NCBI RefSeq assembly: GCF_001457035.1
Contig: NZ_KQ758620.1
Coordinates: 310,001 to 374,000 of the forward strand
Direction of reading: 5' to 3'
Source of the DNA: Fictibacillus enclensis
GTDB lineage: Bacteria; Bacillota; Bacilli; Bacillales; Fictibacillaceae
DNA: 64,000 bases
The position numbers and the translations under genes are program-made. The notes under the pieces were generated by a model. The model saw only the letters and a program-made list of their open reading frames with translations, did not search any database and was not told the origin of the DNA. Below are positions 46,009 through 54,553 of this stretch, in pieces; positions within the stretch are counted from its first letter, which is position 1; each line of letters starts with the position of its first letter.

Positions 46009-46160
46009 CTAATTGTCCGTTCTCAATACCATTTCATGAAATTGTTTCCTACATTTGATCTCCCCATAATCAAATTCTTCAGTCATCTCCATATCTAATA
46101 CGAAACAAAGGCCGTTAAGTTTCAATATTTGTCTATCGTTCGTTAATTGGACACATAAAA
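46009..46160 (-). other. orphan reading frame, unidentified
   Basis: A minus-strand frame reads LKLNGLCFVLDMEMTEEFDY and EIKCRKQFHEMVLRTDN before TAG at 46009. It has no ATG/ribosome binding site at its 5' end and runs into the glpQ terminator. It may be a decayed gene end. The rest of 45939-46199 holds nothing recognised. Confidence 0.3.
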
Positions 46161-46188
46161 GACGGCAGGCTCTTCGGCCGGCCGTCTT
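46159..46188 (-). terminator. glpQ-like terminator
   Basis: AAGACGGC / GCCGTCTT hairpin just past the stop codon. Confidence 0.8.
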
Positions 46189-46199
46189 GTCCTGTTATT

Positions 46200-47285
46200 T
46201 TAAACATGCTTTGGTGCTTTATATGGTTTCGGAAGCTTAAACCCATGCTGGGCCATCACCTGGCGCAAACGGTCAGGATAATCGGTGATCAAGCCGTCGA
46301 CTCCGTCATTAATGAGCTTGTTCATGGTTGGCTTATCATCCACCGTCCAAGGAATGACTTTCATCCCTGCCTTATGGGCTTCATCTACCATTTGCTTGGT
46401 CACGTAGGGCTCATAGTTTTCATCGGTAATCTTTCCATCCTGCGGGAAACCATGAACAGGTGAGATCGCATCTGCCCCAAACGAGTGGGCGGCCGCCACA
46501 AGGTCACCATTAAAGTCGTCAATATCAATGCCGCCAAGCCATGGGGAGGCGCCTGGCTGTCCAGGCTGCAGGAATTGCGGTCCGTTTGTCAGCGCCACAA
46601 TCGGAAGACGGGGTTCGACTTCACGCATCCGCATAAGAGATCCCCAGTCAAAGCTTTGAATCGAAACACGGTTGAGCATTCCGGCTTCACGAACCTGGCG
46701 GGCGACGATTTGTACAAATTCTTCACGCGGAGCCGTCTCTTCCGGAGCACCGGCCTCTACTTTTGTTTCTATGTTCATCCATACCTTTTTCGCTTTGTAC
46801 CGTTTCACCAGATCAAAAATATCCGTCAAGAGCGGCATTTTGGCACCATGGCTTGCCACCTGTCCCGGAAACTGGGGCAGCGTAGAGGAACCACAGTCCA
46901 ACGTCCGAATCTGACTCAGTGTCAGATTTTTTATGTATTTGCCAACATACGGGTATTCCGGATCGCCTGCAAAAGCGGGCTTTGTATCCCGGCATTTGGC
47001 CCCCGAAATTTGCCGGTCATGCGTAACAACTGCCTGGTGGTCTTCTGTAATTTGCACATCCAGCTCCAGCGTGCTCACCCCAAGCTCCAGAGCACGGGAA
47101 AAGGAAGCGATGGTGGATTCCACCGTAAGCCCGATTCCTCCGCGGTGGGCTTCCAGATCAAACCCCCTTTTCCCAAAAGATTGATGGCCTTTATCAGCTG
47201 CTGAAACCGTTGGCCCCGCTCCAAAAACAGCCAGTGAACTGATCATGATTGTTGAAATAACCGTCCCTATAACCTTCTTTTTCAT
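46200..47285 (-). CDS. secreted glycerophosphodiester phosphodiesterase
   Basis: Exported GlpQ-like enzyme of 361 residues that splits glycerophosphodiesters, including teichoic-acid-derived ones, to glycerol-3-phosphate. Signal peptide MKKKVIGTVISTIMISSLAV with cleavage near VSA-AD. The GDPD barrel shows EAHRGG (first catalytic His), ELDVQITEDHQAVVTHDR (metal residues and second His), and IPWTVDDKP near the end. All catalytic residues are present. It may work in wall turnover or phosphate scavenging. Confidence 0.9.
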   Translation of the reverse strand: MKKKVIGTVISTIMISSLAVFGAGPTVSAADKGHQSFGKRGFDLEAHRGGIGLTVESTIASFSRALELGVSTLELDVQITEDHQAVVTHDRQISGAKCRDTKPAFAGDPEYPYVGKYIKNLTLSQIRTLDCGSSTLPQFPGQVASHGAKMPLLTDIFDLVKRYKAKKVWMNIETKVEAGAPEETAPREEFVQIVARQVREAGMLNRVSIQSFDWGSLMRMREVEPRLPIVALTNGPQFLQPGQPGASPWLGGIDIDDFNGDLVAAAHSFGADAISPVHGFPQDGKITDENYEPYVTKQMVDEAHKAGMKVIPWTVDDKPTMNKLINDGVDGLITDYPDRLRQVMAQHGFKLPKPYKAPKHV

Positions 47286-47381
47286 CTGCTTTTCTCCCCT
47301 TAAACGCTATAGTAGAATACGTTTCAAGTATAAAGGGCCTTTATAAACCCTTATTGAAGCAAATGTTAAGAAAACATATGG

Positions 47382-47837
47382 TTAGAGTTTCATTGTCATA
47401 AACACACTGTTCGGATCGTTGGTATAATGAGCAAACGGCCTACACTCCTCAAATCCGAAACGAGTGTAAAGCCTTCTCGCCGGTTCAAAGGCTTCCATGG
47501 AGCCGGTTTCAAGACTCAGCCGCTCATAGCCCCGATGTTTCGCTTCGGCAATGATATGTTGGAGAAGCTTCTGCGCTACTCCTTTTCTCAAATGGGAGGT
47601 TGCCGTGCGCATGGATTTGATTTCTCCATGCCGGGCGTCCAGTTCCTTTAATGCGCCACAGCCCATAAGCTCGCCGTCCGTCCATACACTCCAAAACGTG
47701 ATATCCGGCTTCCGTAAGCCGTCCAGATTCAAGGCATGAATGCTTTCCGGGGGCGAATGCAGCTGCATTCCCTGAAGGTGCTCCCCAATCAGTGACCTGA
47801 TTTCGGTTCCTGTTAAATCGTCTTCTCTTATAACCAC
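47382..47837 (-). CDS. GNAT-family acetyltransferase
   Basis: 151 residues. Recognised by HLRKGVAQKLLQHIIAEAKH as acetyl-CoA site and LSLETGSMEAFEPARRLY with RFGFEECRPFAHY, as in YsnE/PhnO-like proteins. GTG at 47837 has GGGAGG eight bases upstream, better placed than the TTG at 47858. The stop lies about 95 bp from the glpQ start with no obvious terminator. Confidence 0.85.
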   Translation of the reverse strand: MVIREDDLTGTEIRSLIGEHLQGMQLHSPPESIHALNLDGLRKPDITFWSVWTDGELMGCGALKELDARHGEIKSMRTATSHLRKGVAQKLLQHIIAEAKHRGYERLSLETGSMEAFEPARRLYTRFGFEECRPFAHYTNDPNSVFMTMKL

Positions 47838-47867
47838 TTTCGATTCCTCCCCACCCAAAATCTATTT

Positions 47868-48446
47868 CTATTTAGCGGTCTGATAATGTAATAACACATT
47901 GCCAGATTCAAACGCCTGGGTTCTTATCAGTGTCAGAGCGGTTTGTTTCATCCCCTGATACATCGCCTTCCCTTCGCCCGCAATGACAGGCGTCATAATC
48001 AGCATGTATTCATCAATTAGGCCTGCATTTCCCAACTGCTGCACGATTGATCCGCTTCCAAAAATCAAAATATTGGCGCCTTCTTCCTGCTTAACCCTTG
48101 TAATTACCTCTACCGGGTCACTCCTGTACAGCTCGGTATTTTCCCATGTGGCTTTTTTAATAGTTGTTGAAAAAACAATTTTGGTATTATCAGTGAGTAC
48201 CTGGGCAACATCCTTTAAATACTGCGGAGTGTTGGGATCGTTGAGCATGGGCACCCAGCTTCGTTCAAACCCTCTATACGTATCTGCACCGAAGATGAAG
48301 GCTGATACTTCTTCTTCATCACTCCGGACCGCTTTGTCCACTTCCGGATCCTGAATGAACCAATCCATTCCAAACGCGGCTTCATTCAGACTCGCAAAAT
48401 ACCCGTCCACTGATACTCGGTTCAGCACCGTAATTTTCCGCATCAT
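47868..48446 (-). CDS. dihydrofolate reductase-like (RibD C-terminal) protein
   Basis: 192-residue protein of the RibD_C/YyaP family. TVLNRVSVDGYFA at the N-terminus and ANILIFGSGSIVQQLGNAGL for the nucleotide site are typical. Proteins of this family reduce pyrimidine-like or unknown substrates with NADPH; most are uncharacterised. It stands 30 bp upstream of the GNAT gene on the same strand, so an operon is possible. Confidence 0.83.
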   Translation of the reverse strand: MMRKITVLNRVSVDGYFASLNEAAFGMDWFIQDPEVDKAVRSDEEEVSAFIFGADTYRGFERSWVPMLNDPNTPQYLKDVAQVLTDNTKIVFSTTIKKATWENTELYRSDPVEVITRVKQEEGANILIFGSGSIVQQLGNAGLIDEYMLIMTPVIAGEGKAMYQGMKQTALTLIRTQAFESGNVLLHYQTAK

Positions 48447-48571
48447 TCATCATCCTTTCCAAGATATAAACACTGCCGCTACTGAAGTCGATTAAGTATT
48501 TTTCATTCACCCCATTTTTTTGCCGCGGCCAAAAATGTATCATTGACCAGCTTTGCTTGTATTCATCTCTC

Positions 48572-48952
48572 CTATTTCTTCATCATGTTCAGCTGCCAGG
48601 AGACCCCATAGCGGTCCTCGACCCAGGAGAACTTTTCACTGATTGGTGTATCGGCAATCGGCATAAGCACCTTCCCGTTATCCGACAGTTTGTGGTGCAT
48701 TTCCTCCAGCTCCTCACCGGAATCATATTCTATAAATAATGAAAGAGCGGGAGTGAACGTAAAACCATGCTCGATCATGCTGTCAATGGCCATCAGTTTT
48801 TGCCCTTTAATCGTAAACGTCGCATACAGCACCATCCCATTTTCCTGGTACAGAATGTTTCCAACTTCCGAATCCTTGAACGTGGACGTATAAAAACGGA
48901 TCGCCTCTTCCGCTTTTCCCTCAAACAACAAAAACGGAGTTACCTTCTGCAT
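48572..48952 (-). CDS. VOC-family (PhnB-like) protein
   Basis: 126 residues with two beta-alpha-beta-beta-beta modules of the vicinal-oxygen-chelate fold. PFLLFEGKAEEAIRFYTSTF and WVEDRYGVSWQLNMMK are hallmarks of the PhnB/3-demethylubiquinone-methyltransferase-like branch. The family is mostly uncharacterised; some bind metal or antibiotics. AGGAGAGG lies upstream of the start. A single gene. Confidence 0.85.
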   Translation of the reverse strand: MQKVTPFLLFEGKAEEAIRFYTSTFKDSEVGNILYQENGMVLYATFTIKGQKLMAIDSMIEHGFTFTPALSLFIEYDSGEELEEMHHKLSDNGKVLMPIADTPISEKFSWVEDRYGVSWQLNMMKK

Positions 48953-49102
48953 CGTATCCTCTCCTTTCTACATAAATAAATTTTCAAGAACAAGCCTTTA
49001 TTTCCTTTTTCTACAAAGGTTATTATTGATTTTTAACCAATCGAAATGGTAGCGTAAGGACTAGAAAAAGATGCAGAATACGAAAAAGGGGAAACAAAAT
49101 TA

Positions 49103-50080
49103 ATGATTTCCAGAGAAAGATTAGAAAACAACCAAGTTTGGCTGTATGTGATTGTACTGATCTCCGCATCCGGACTAGGATTAACCGCTCCTGATATTGG
49201 GGCCAAATTAGATGCCACCATTTCTTTTGTCATCGCTATCCTGATGTATAGCATGGTTTCACAGATTCCATTTACTTCTTTAAAAGAGTCATTGGCAAAT
49301 CGCCGTTTTATTTGGGCTTTATTAACGGTGAACTATCTCGCTGTTCCTATTGTGGTATGGCTTCTATCAAAGTTACTGCCCGACTATCCGCCGTTATTGC
49401 TTGGAGTTTATCTGGTATTACTTACACCTTGTATTGATTATGTGATTGTTTTTACCGCTCTGGGAAGAGGAAACGAAAAGATCATCCTTACTTCTACGCC
49501 TATACTCTTCATTACACAGATGCTGCTGTTGCCACTGTATTTATGGCTGTTGATTGGAAATGAGGCGGCTGAAATCGTAGACCCCCGTCCATTCCTTGAA
49601 GCCTTTATTTTTCTCATTGTTATCCCTTTAGGACTTGCTGTGATCCTGCAGCTATTTGCAAGAAAGTCATCAGTCGGAAGTAAAATCATAGATACCTCAG
49701 CGTGGTTTCCTGTTCCATTCATGGCTCTTACGCTTTTTGTTGTTGTATCTTCTCAAATCGGCAAATTATCAACCAATATGGACCTGATTATCAAAGTCAT
49801 TCCTGTCTATATTGCTTTTATGATCATCATGCCGTTCATTTCCAGGTTAATGGTCAAGTGGTTCAAGCTTGATATTGGATCTGGCCGCGCCCTGATTTTC
49901 AGCGGTTCTACACGCAATTCGCTTGTCGTGCTTCCTCTGGCATTATCCCTACCGGGTCAATTGAGCACATTGGTAGCGGCCATCATCGTAACACAAACCA
50001 TCGTGGAGCTTGCCGGTGAACTCATTTATATCCGATTCGTTCCCAATATCCTTTTACGCGAACGTAAGGAAGCACCTTAA
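49103..50080 (+). CDS. ACR3/BASS-type transporter, arsenic-resistance-like
   Basis: 325-residue membrane protein with ten predicted helices of the bile-acid:sodium symporter superfamily. LLTPCIDYVIVFTALGRGN resembles the TM4 cysteine region of ACR3 arsenite exporters, and STRNSLVVLPLALSLP matches the TM9 conserved segment. No arsR, arsC or arsenite operator is adjacent, so arsenic transport is only a family-based suggestion. Confidence 0.8.
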   Translation: MISRERLENNQVWLYVIVLISASGLGLTAPDIGAKLDATISFVIAILMYSMVSQIPFTSLKESLANRRFIWALLTVNYLAVPIVVWLLSKLLPDYPPLLLGVYLVLLTPCIDYVIVFTALGRGNEKIILTSTPILFITQMLLLPLYLWLLIGNEAAEIVDPRPFLEAFIFLIVIPLGLAVILQLFARKSSVGSKIIDTSAWFPVPFMALTLFVVVSSQIGKLSTNMDLIIKVIPVYIAFMIIMPFISRLMVKWFKLDIGSGRALIFSGSTRNSLVVLPLALSLPGQLSTLVAAIIVTQTIVELAGELIYIRFVPNILLRERKEAP

Positions 50081-50092
50081 TTTCAGATACAA

Positions 50093-50122
50093 AACAAAAA
50101 ACCAACTCCTCAAAGTTGGTTT
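50093..50122. terminator. bidirectional terminator
   Basis: AAAAAACCAACT / AGTTGGTTTTTT hairpin between convergent genes. Confidence 0.93.
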
Positions 50123-50136
50123 TTTTGTATTCCGTA

Positions 50137-51960
50137 TTATTTTTTAAAACGGAACGGAACCGTAGCCACCACGACATCCCGCTTAAACAGCAGATAGGCC
50201 CGGATGAGCAGGCTCGACTGGTTATGCAGAATGTTATGCCAGTTCTTTTTGGTGATGAACTGCGGAATCAATACCGTTACCCGATAATTGTTTTCTTCCG
50301 CTTTGTTTTGAACTGTATCAATAAATTTCGTAAGCGGCATAATGATGCTTCGGTAGGAGGAATGCAGAGTAACGAGCCGCACATTTGGCTGCCACTTTTT
50401 CCATTTCTCTTCAAACGCATGTTCATCTTCCCGCTCAAATGCCACATAAACAGCAATAACCTGATCTGTGAGTGAAGTGGCAAAGTTAATTGAGTTTTCT
50501 ACGACCTTCGTAATTCCTGCTACAGGAACAATAATTACATTTCCTTCAACAAGTTTTGGCGGCTGATTCGGATTGATGCGCAGCTGCTCACCCACAAGAT
50601 CATAGTGCGTTTTGATTCGGTGAAACAGCAGAACGATAAGCGGCAGGAAAACGAGCACCGGCCACACTTGCGGAAATTTGGTTAAAAAGAACATGATGGT
50701 GACGATGAAACTAATGAGTGCTCCCGTAGCATTGGTAATCAGTTTAAGCACCCAGCCTTGTGGCTTTTCCCTCATCCATTTCAAGATCATCCCTGTCTGG
50801 GACAGAGTGAACGGGATAAACACACCAACCGCATACAGCGGGATAAGATGCTCTGTCTTCCCGTTGAACACAAGAAGAAGAAGGATCGCCGCCACCCCAA
50901 GCGTAATAATACCGTTGGAGTATCCGAGCCGGTCACCGCGAATCGTAAACATGCGCGGGATGAATTTATCCTTCGCCAGGTTTACCGCCAGAAGCGGAAA
51001 GGCCGAATAACCAGTATTTGCAGCCAAAACAAGGATTAATGCAGTTGTACCTTGAATAAAGAAATACATAAAGGTTCTGCCAAACGTGTCATCCGCAATT
51101 TGGGAGACAACCGTTTCTGTGGCATTCGGGGTGATGCCGTAATAATAGGCAAGGAATACAATCCCCGAGAACAGGATGGCCAATAGTCCTCCCATTGCCA
51201 TAAGCGTTCGCGAGGCATTTCTTGGTGCAGGATCCTTAAAGTTTGGAATAGCATTTGAAATTGCTTCAACACCGGTAAGGGCGGAACTTCCTGAAGCAAA
51301 AGCTTTCAGCAGCAGGAAGAGGCTGATACCGGCAACTGGTGTACCGACCGGTGTGTGTAAGTTTTCAGGCACATGACCGGTAACAATGTTGTACGCACCA
51401 ACTCCGATCATGACAATCAGGGCCACAACAAATAAGTAAACCGGATAAGCCAGAATGGAGGCTGACTCGGTGACTCCCCTCAAGTTCAGGGTAGTCAGAA
51501 ACAGAACAAACACAATTGAAATTGGCAGATTATAGGGATGCAGACCAGGGAACGCAGAAGTAATCGCATCCGCACCCGCTGAAACACTAACGGCTACCGT
51601 TAATATGTAATCCACCAGCAGCGATCCGCCTGCAATTAATCCCGGATTTTTCCCGAGATTGTCCCTGGAAACCACATAAGCTCCTCCGCCATGCGGGTAG
51701 GCGTAGATGATTTGCCGATAGGATAAGATGAGAGCAGTAAGCAGAATGAGTACACCAACGGCAATCGGAATGGAATACCAGAAGGCAGCTGCACTTATGG
51801 TAAATAAAACAATCAATATTTGTTCAGGCCCGTAGGCGACTGATGATAAAGCATCGGAAGAAAGAATCGCCAAAGCCTTCGTTTTATTCAGCTTCTGTTC
51901 ACCCAGCTCAGTTGATTTGAGGGGTCTTCCGATCAATAACCTCTTCAAGGAATTTAACAT
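50137..51960 (-). CDS. kimA: high-affinity potassium transporter KimA (YdaO)
   Basis: KUP-type proton-coupled potassium importer of 607 residues. Twelve transmembrane segments span about 30-465 (LSSDALSSVAYGPEQIL early, YPHGGGAYVVSRDNLG in loop 2-3), and a cytosolic C-terminal domain (about 470-607) can bind c-di-AMP. A c-di-AMP riboswitch precedes the gene, so both transcription and protein activity are expected to fall when c-di-AMP signals potassium sufficiency. Start ATG is placed by the full N-terminus LNSLKRLLIGRPL, as in B. subtilis. Confidence 0.92.
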   Translation of the reverse strand: MLNSLKRLLIGRPLKSTELGEQKLNKTKALAILSSDALSSVAYGPEQILIVLFTISAAAFWYSIPIAVGVLILLTALILSYRQIIYAYPHGGGAYVVSRDNLGKNPGLIAGGSLLVDYILTVAVSVSAGADAITSAFPGLHPYNLPISIVFVLFLTTLNLRGVTESASILAYPVYLFVVALIVMIGVGAYNIVTGHVPENLHTPVGTPVAGISLFLLLKAFASGSSALTGVEAISNAIPNFKDPAPRNASRTLMAMGGLLAILFSGIVFLAYYYGITPNATETVVSQIADDTFGRTFMYFFIQGTTALILVLAANTGYSAFPLLAVNLAKDKFIPRMFTIRGDRLGYSNGIITLGVAAILLLLVFNGKTEHLIPLYAVGVFIPFTLSQTGMILKWMREKPQGWVLKLITNATGALISFIVTIMFFLTKFPQVWPVLVFLPLIVLLFHRIKTHYDLVGEQLRINPNQPPKLVEGNVIIVPVAGITKVVENSINFATSLTDQVIAVYVAFEREDEHAFEEKWKKWQPNVRLVTLHSSYRSIIMPLTKFIDTVQNKAEENNYRVTVLIPQFITKKNWHNILHNQSSLLIRAYLLFKRDVVVATVPFRFKK

Positions 51961-52012
51961 ATTGAATTCACCACCATTTAAAATTGATCTCTTGATGACT
52001 ATAAAAAGGTAT

Positions 52013-52049
52013 TAAAAAAGCCCACAAGCCGACGTAAATAGACCTGTGG
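52013..52049 (-). terminator. riboswitch-controlled terminator before kimA
   Basis: CCACA / TGTGG stem with long loop followed by GGGCTTTTTT on the minus strand, between aptamer and coding region. Acts as the expression platform. Confidence 0.75.
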
Positions 52050-52096
52050 ACATTATAATTTTAGTCGCACAAGCTTCACCTTCTTGCCTCTAAAAA

Positions 52097-52216
52097 CGCT
52101 TACGAGGTTAGCTGTCGGATTCGGGCCTCAAGAGTAGCCCTACCTTTAAAAGGATTCACCCCGTGGATGGATTTATGCATCCAGATGGTTCCCCCGCACA
52201 CTAAGGTTTCAGCGAT
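52097..52216 (-). ncRNA. ydaO/yuaA c-di-AMP riboswitch
   Basis: The minus strand carries the conserved blocks in order: ATCGCTGAAA, GCGGGGGAACC, GGGGTGAATCC, GGTAGGGCTACTC, CCGAATCCGACAGCTAAC, and CTCGTAAGCG. The terminal CGCT..AGCG pairing closes the aptamer. It lies in front of kimA, its usual partner, with an intrinsic terminator downstream. c-di-AMP binding ends transcription. Confidence 0.95.
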
Positions 52217-52351
52217 TTAAGAAATTGAAACTTCGTATATCATACTCCTGCTTTCGGCAATTGTAAATAAAAAGATTAAAACCTTTATTAATCGGTAATC
52301 TTATTTATAAAACCTTCGAAAATCTAATTATTTTTGAGAGGAGAGTATGTC

Positions 52352-52480
52352 ATGATGGAAAAGAAAGAACCCCTTTTATCTGATGAATTTCTGGATACGC
52401 TGAAAAGGGAAATCAATGATCTGTATGGCGGTCCTGCTTTTGAACAAGGAGATGCTTCTGAGAAAATGGAAGCAGATTAA
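52352..52480 (+). CDS. small acidic protein, 42 residues, unknown
   Basis: ATG ATG start preceded by GAGAGGAGA at good spacing and reads MMEKKEPLLSDEFLDTLKRE, then INDLYGGPAFEQGDASEKME, ending at TAA. It is divergent from the kimA riboswitch and followed by a bidirectional terminator, so it is a complete transcription unit. Predicted amphipathic helix at residues 10-25; no signal or membrane segment. I do not recognise it. An ATG one codon later is possible. Confidence 0.65.
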   Translation: MMEKKEPLLSDEFLDTLKREINDLYGGPAFEQGDASEKMEAD

Positions 52481-52529
52481 AAACAGCTCATGTTACTAGG
52501 TTGTACAAAGTAATGCTTTCTAAAATAAA

Positions 52530-52560
52530 AAATACCATTAGCTTTTCACTAATGGTATTT
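52530..52560. terminator. bidirectional terminator
   Basis: AAATACCATTAG / CTAATGGTATTT hairpin. Confidence 0.9.
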
Positions 52561-52570
52561 GATCGTATCG

Positions 52571-53215
52571 TTATTCTTTTTCGCCAACGACTGTAAAACG
52601 CTGATTTTCATGCTGTGGCTTTTCAATTTCATCCAGCACTGCAATCGCATAATCAGCATAGCTGATATAGCTCTCACCTTCAGAATTCAGAATCATCTGA
52701 TCTTTCCCCTTTTGATAAGAACCGGTACGTTTGCCATTTGGATTGAAAAAGGCGGCGGGACTAAGATATGTCCAGTTGATCCCGTCTGAACCTTGCAATT
52801 CCTTCAAATTTTCAGCCGCCTTTGAAGCAGTTGGGTAATACGCTTCTGGAAAGTCAGGAGTTTCCAACATGCGGGTCGTTTGTGCCTCATCTACAAACAG
52901 GCTGCCTGCGCCTCCCACAACAAAAAGCTTGGTTTGTGAAGACCCTTTTAGAGCCTCGATTAAAAGATGGCCAACTTCAACGTGTTGATGCTCCTCTCCT
53001 GGTGGTGCATTAAACGCATTAACAACCACATCGAAGGCTTTTAAATCTTCCGTCTTCAGGTCGAAGATATTCTTTTCCAGTACATCTGCTTTCTCATTTT
53101 TGACCTTGCCGGCATTCCGGACAATGGCCGTCGCCTCATGTCCCCTTTCTATCGCTTCATTGATAATAAGACTTCCAACTTTACCAGTCGCACCAATAAC
53201 TCCAATTTTCATCAT
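52571..53215 (-). CDS. NAD(P)-binding Rossmann protein (YwnB-like)
   Basis: 214-residue atypical SDR of the NmrA/BVR-B-like branch. N-terminal IGVIGATGKVGSLIINEA binds dinucleotide; LFVVGGAGSLFVDE and YLSPAAFFNPNGKRTG are typical of YwnB and related flavin-reductase-like proteins. Divergent from an Rrf2 regulator as in B. subtilis ywnA/ywnB. The shared promoter region holds three phased direct repeats. Substrate unknown; a redox or thiol-stress role is plausible. Confidence 0.87.
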   Translation of the reverse strand: MMKIGVIGATGKVGSLIINEAIERGHEATAIVRNAGKVKNEKADVLEKNIFDLKTEDLKAFDVVVNAFNAPPGEEHQHVEVGHLLIEALKGSSQTKLFVVGGAGSLFVDEAQTTRMLETPDFPEAYYPTASKAAENLKELQGSDGINWTYLSPAAFFNPNGKRTGSYQKGKDQMILNSEGESYISYADYAIAVLDEIEKPQHENQRFTVVGEKE

Positions 53216-53241
53216 CTGTTCCCTCCATTACAAAATTATGC

Positions 53242-53289
53242 TGTAATCATTTCGTTTACATGTAATCATTGTAATTACATGTAACCATT
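53242..53289. promoter_or_regulatory. three phased TGTAATCATT repeats with embedded dyad
   Basis: TGTAATCATT at 53242 and 53261 and TGTAACCATT at 53280, each 19 bp apart. Within them TTACATGTAAT and ATTACATGTAA (53256-53284) form a perfect 11-base dyad with a 7-base centre. They sit between the divergent YwnB-like and Rrf2 genes and overlap the YwnB-like promoter region. Confidence 0.7.
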
Positions 53290-53365
53290 TTGTCAACAGG
53301 ATGGATTTGCGCTATAATAGTACTATAGGTTAAACGTTATCCGCTACTATAAGAAGGTGACCAAT

Positions 53366-53806
53366 TTGTCCATCAGCAGCCGATTTTCTGTAGGCGTTCA
53401 TATACTCTCTCTCTTAGAGATCTATAAAAATGAAACAAAATCATCTGAGTTTATCGCAGGAAGTGTAAATACCAATCCCGCGGTTATCCGCAAAATTATG
53501 GGAATGCTAAAAAATGCAGGGCTCGTCAACGTCAGGCCCGGAGTAGCTGGCGCAGAACTTGCGAAGAACCTCGATGAAATCACACTTCTGGATGTGTATA
53601 AGGCCGTCAACGTCGTCCAGGAAAATGAACTGTTCAGTGTGCATGACCACCCTAATCCTGAGTGTATGGTTGGCCGCAATATTCAGGAAACCATCACTCC
53701 TATTCTCTCCATCGCTCAAAGCGCACTCGAAAAAGCATTGGGCAGCGTAACGATCTCGGATGTGGTAAAGGATATTGAAGAGAAAGAAAAAATAAACAGT
53801 AAGTGA
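53366..53806 (+). CDS. Rrf2-family regulator (YwnA-like)
   Basis: 146 residues. HTH begins RFSVGVHILSLLE, with NTNPAVIRKIMGMLKNAGLV as recognition part and RPGVAGAELAKNLDEITLLDVYKAV as wing and dimer helix. No Fe-S cysteine triad is present (a single Cys in PECMVG), as in YwnA/CymR-type members. TTG at 53366 has AGAAGG eight bases upstream; GTG at 53357 is less likely. Probably represses the divergent YwnB-like gene. Confidence 0.87.
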   Translation: MSISSRFSVGVHILSLLEIYKNETKSSEFIAGSVNTNPAVIRKIMGMLKNAGLVNVRPGVAGAELAKNLDEITLLDVYKAVNVVQENELFSVHDHPNPECMVGRNIQETITPILSIAQSALEKALGSVTISDVVKDIEEKEKINSK

Positions 53807-53807
53807 T

Positions 53808-53836
53808 AAAAGGCATCCTGATAATGGATGCCTTTT
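53808..53836. terminator. terminator of rrf2-like gene
   Basis: AAAAGGCATCC / GGATGCCTTTT hairpin. Confidence 0.9.
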
Positions 53837-53940
53837 AAATTGGTTTATTTGGTTATTCGAGTCATTTTAGAGGAATTTTGGAGAGCAAAGATTACTTCGT
53901 ATCCAAACTTTATGTATACCACTCTTTTTCGCCCTTCCGT

Positions 53941-54543
53941 TTACAAATCTTCTGGCAAACCATTAAGATACATATCAAGTGCATCGTCATTTTCCTTCAG
54001 TACCGCAATGGTTTTGGAATGCGGAGCGGTATAAATCACTGGATAATCCTTTTCGCCCTGCTCTGGTTGAACTCCAAATGCCAGCTTTTCTTGATCAACG
54101 GAAAACTCCGCAGACACTCCCTCTTTATTGCCTCTCCCGTCCAGACGGACCCACTTCTTCAGGGATTTTAAATAAACCCCATTTAATGCATGAATACAAT
54201 ATCCTTTATCTGGTGTATCAAAAAGCATCAGCCGTTGATAACAGAAACCCACCGGTATTCCTTCCCTTCTCAACAGTGCAGCCAACAGATTGGATTTGGC
54301 ATAGCAAATTCCCTCTTTATGTGTAAGAACTTCAGACGCGGAACAGGTGACCCTCCTGCTTTGGATATCCCACGAGTGTGCGATCTCATCGCGGACGTAT
54401 TCAAACGCTATTTTTACCTTTTCCAGCTCAGTTTGAGAGGGGTGAAAAAGCCTGTCCGCCAATGCAGCAATAGCAGGATGGGGAAAATCTATGACTTCCG
54501 TTTCGCGTAAATAATCATCTAGCTGTTCTGACTCACTAATCAT
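53941..54543 (-). CDS. transglutaminase-like cysteine protein
   Basis: 200 residues with a transglutaminase-like core. The catalytic triad is visible as Cys in HKEGICYAKSNLLAALLR, His in GYCIHALNGVYL and Asp in WVRLDGRGNK. No signal peptide, so cytoplasmic. Members may be proteases or amidases; no substrate evident. It shares the strand with ykvA-like upstream but is separated by 11 bp, so co-transcription is probable. Confidence 0.85.
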   Translation of the reverse strand: MISESEQLDDYLRETEVIDFPHPAIAALADRLFHPSQTELEKVKIAFEYVRDEIAHSWDIQSRRVTCSASEVLTHKEGICYAKSNLLAALLRREGIPVGFCYQRLMLFDTPDKGYCIHALNGVYLKSLKKWVRLDGRGNKEGVSAEFSVDQEKLAFGVQPEQGEKDYPVIYTAPHSKTIAVLKENDDALDMYLNGLPEDL

Positions 54544-54553
54544 GCCTAACTCC

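Noticed and set aside
46485-47204. 239-codon plus-strand frame opposite the glpQ-like gene
   Set aside because: Shadow frame over a gene with intact catalytic motifs.
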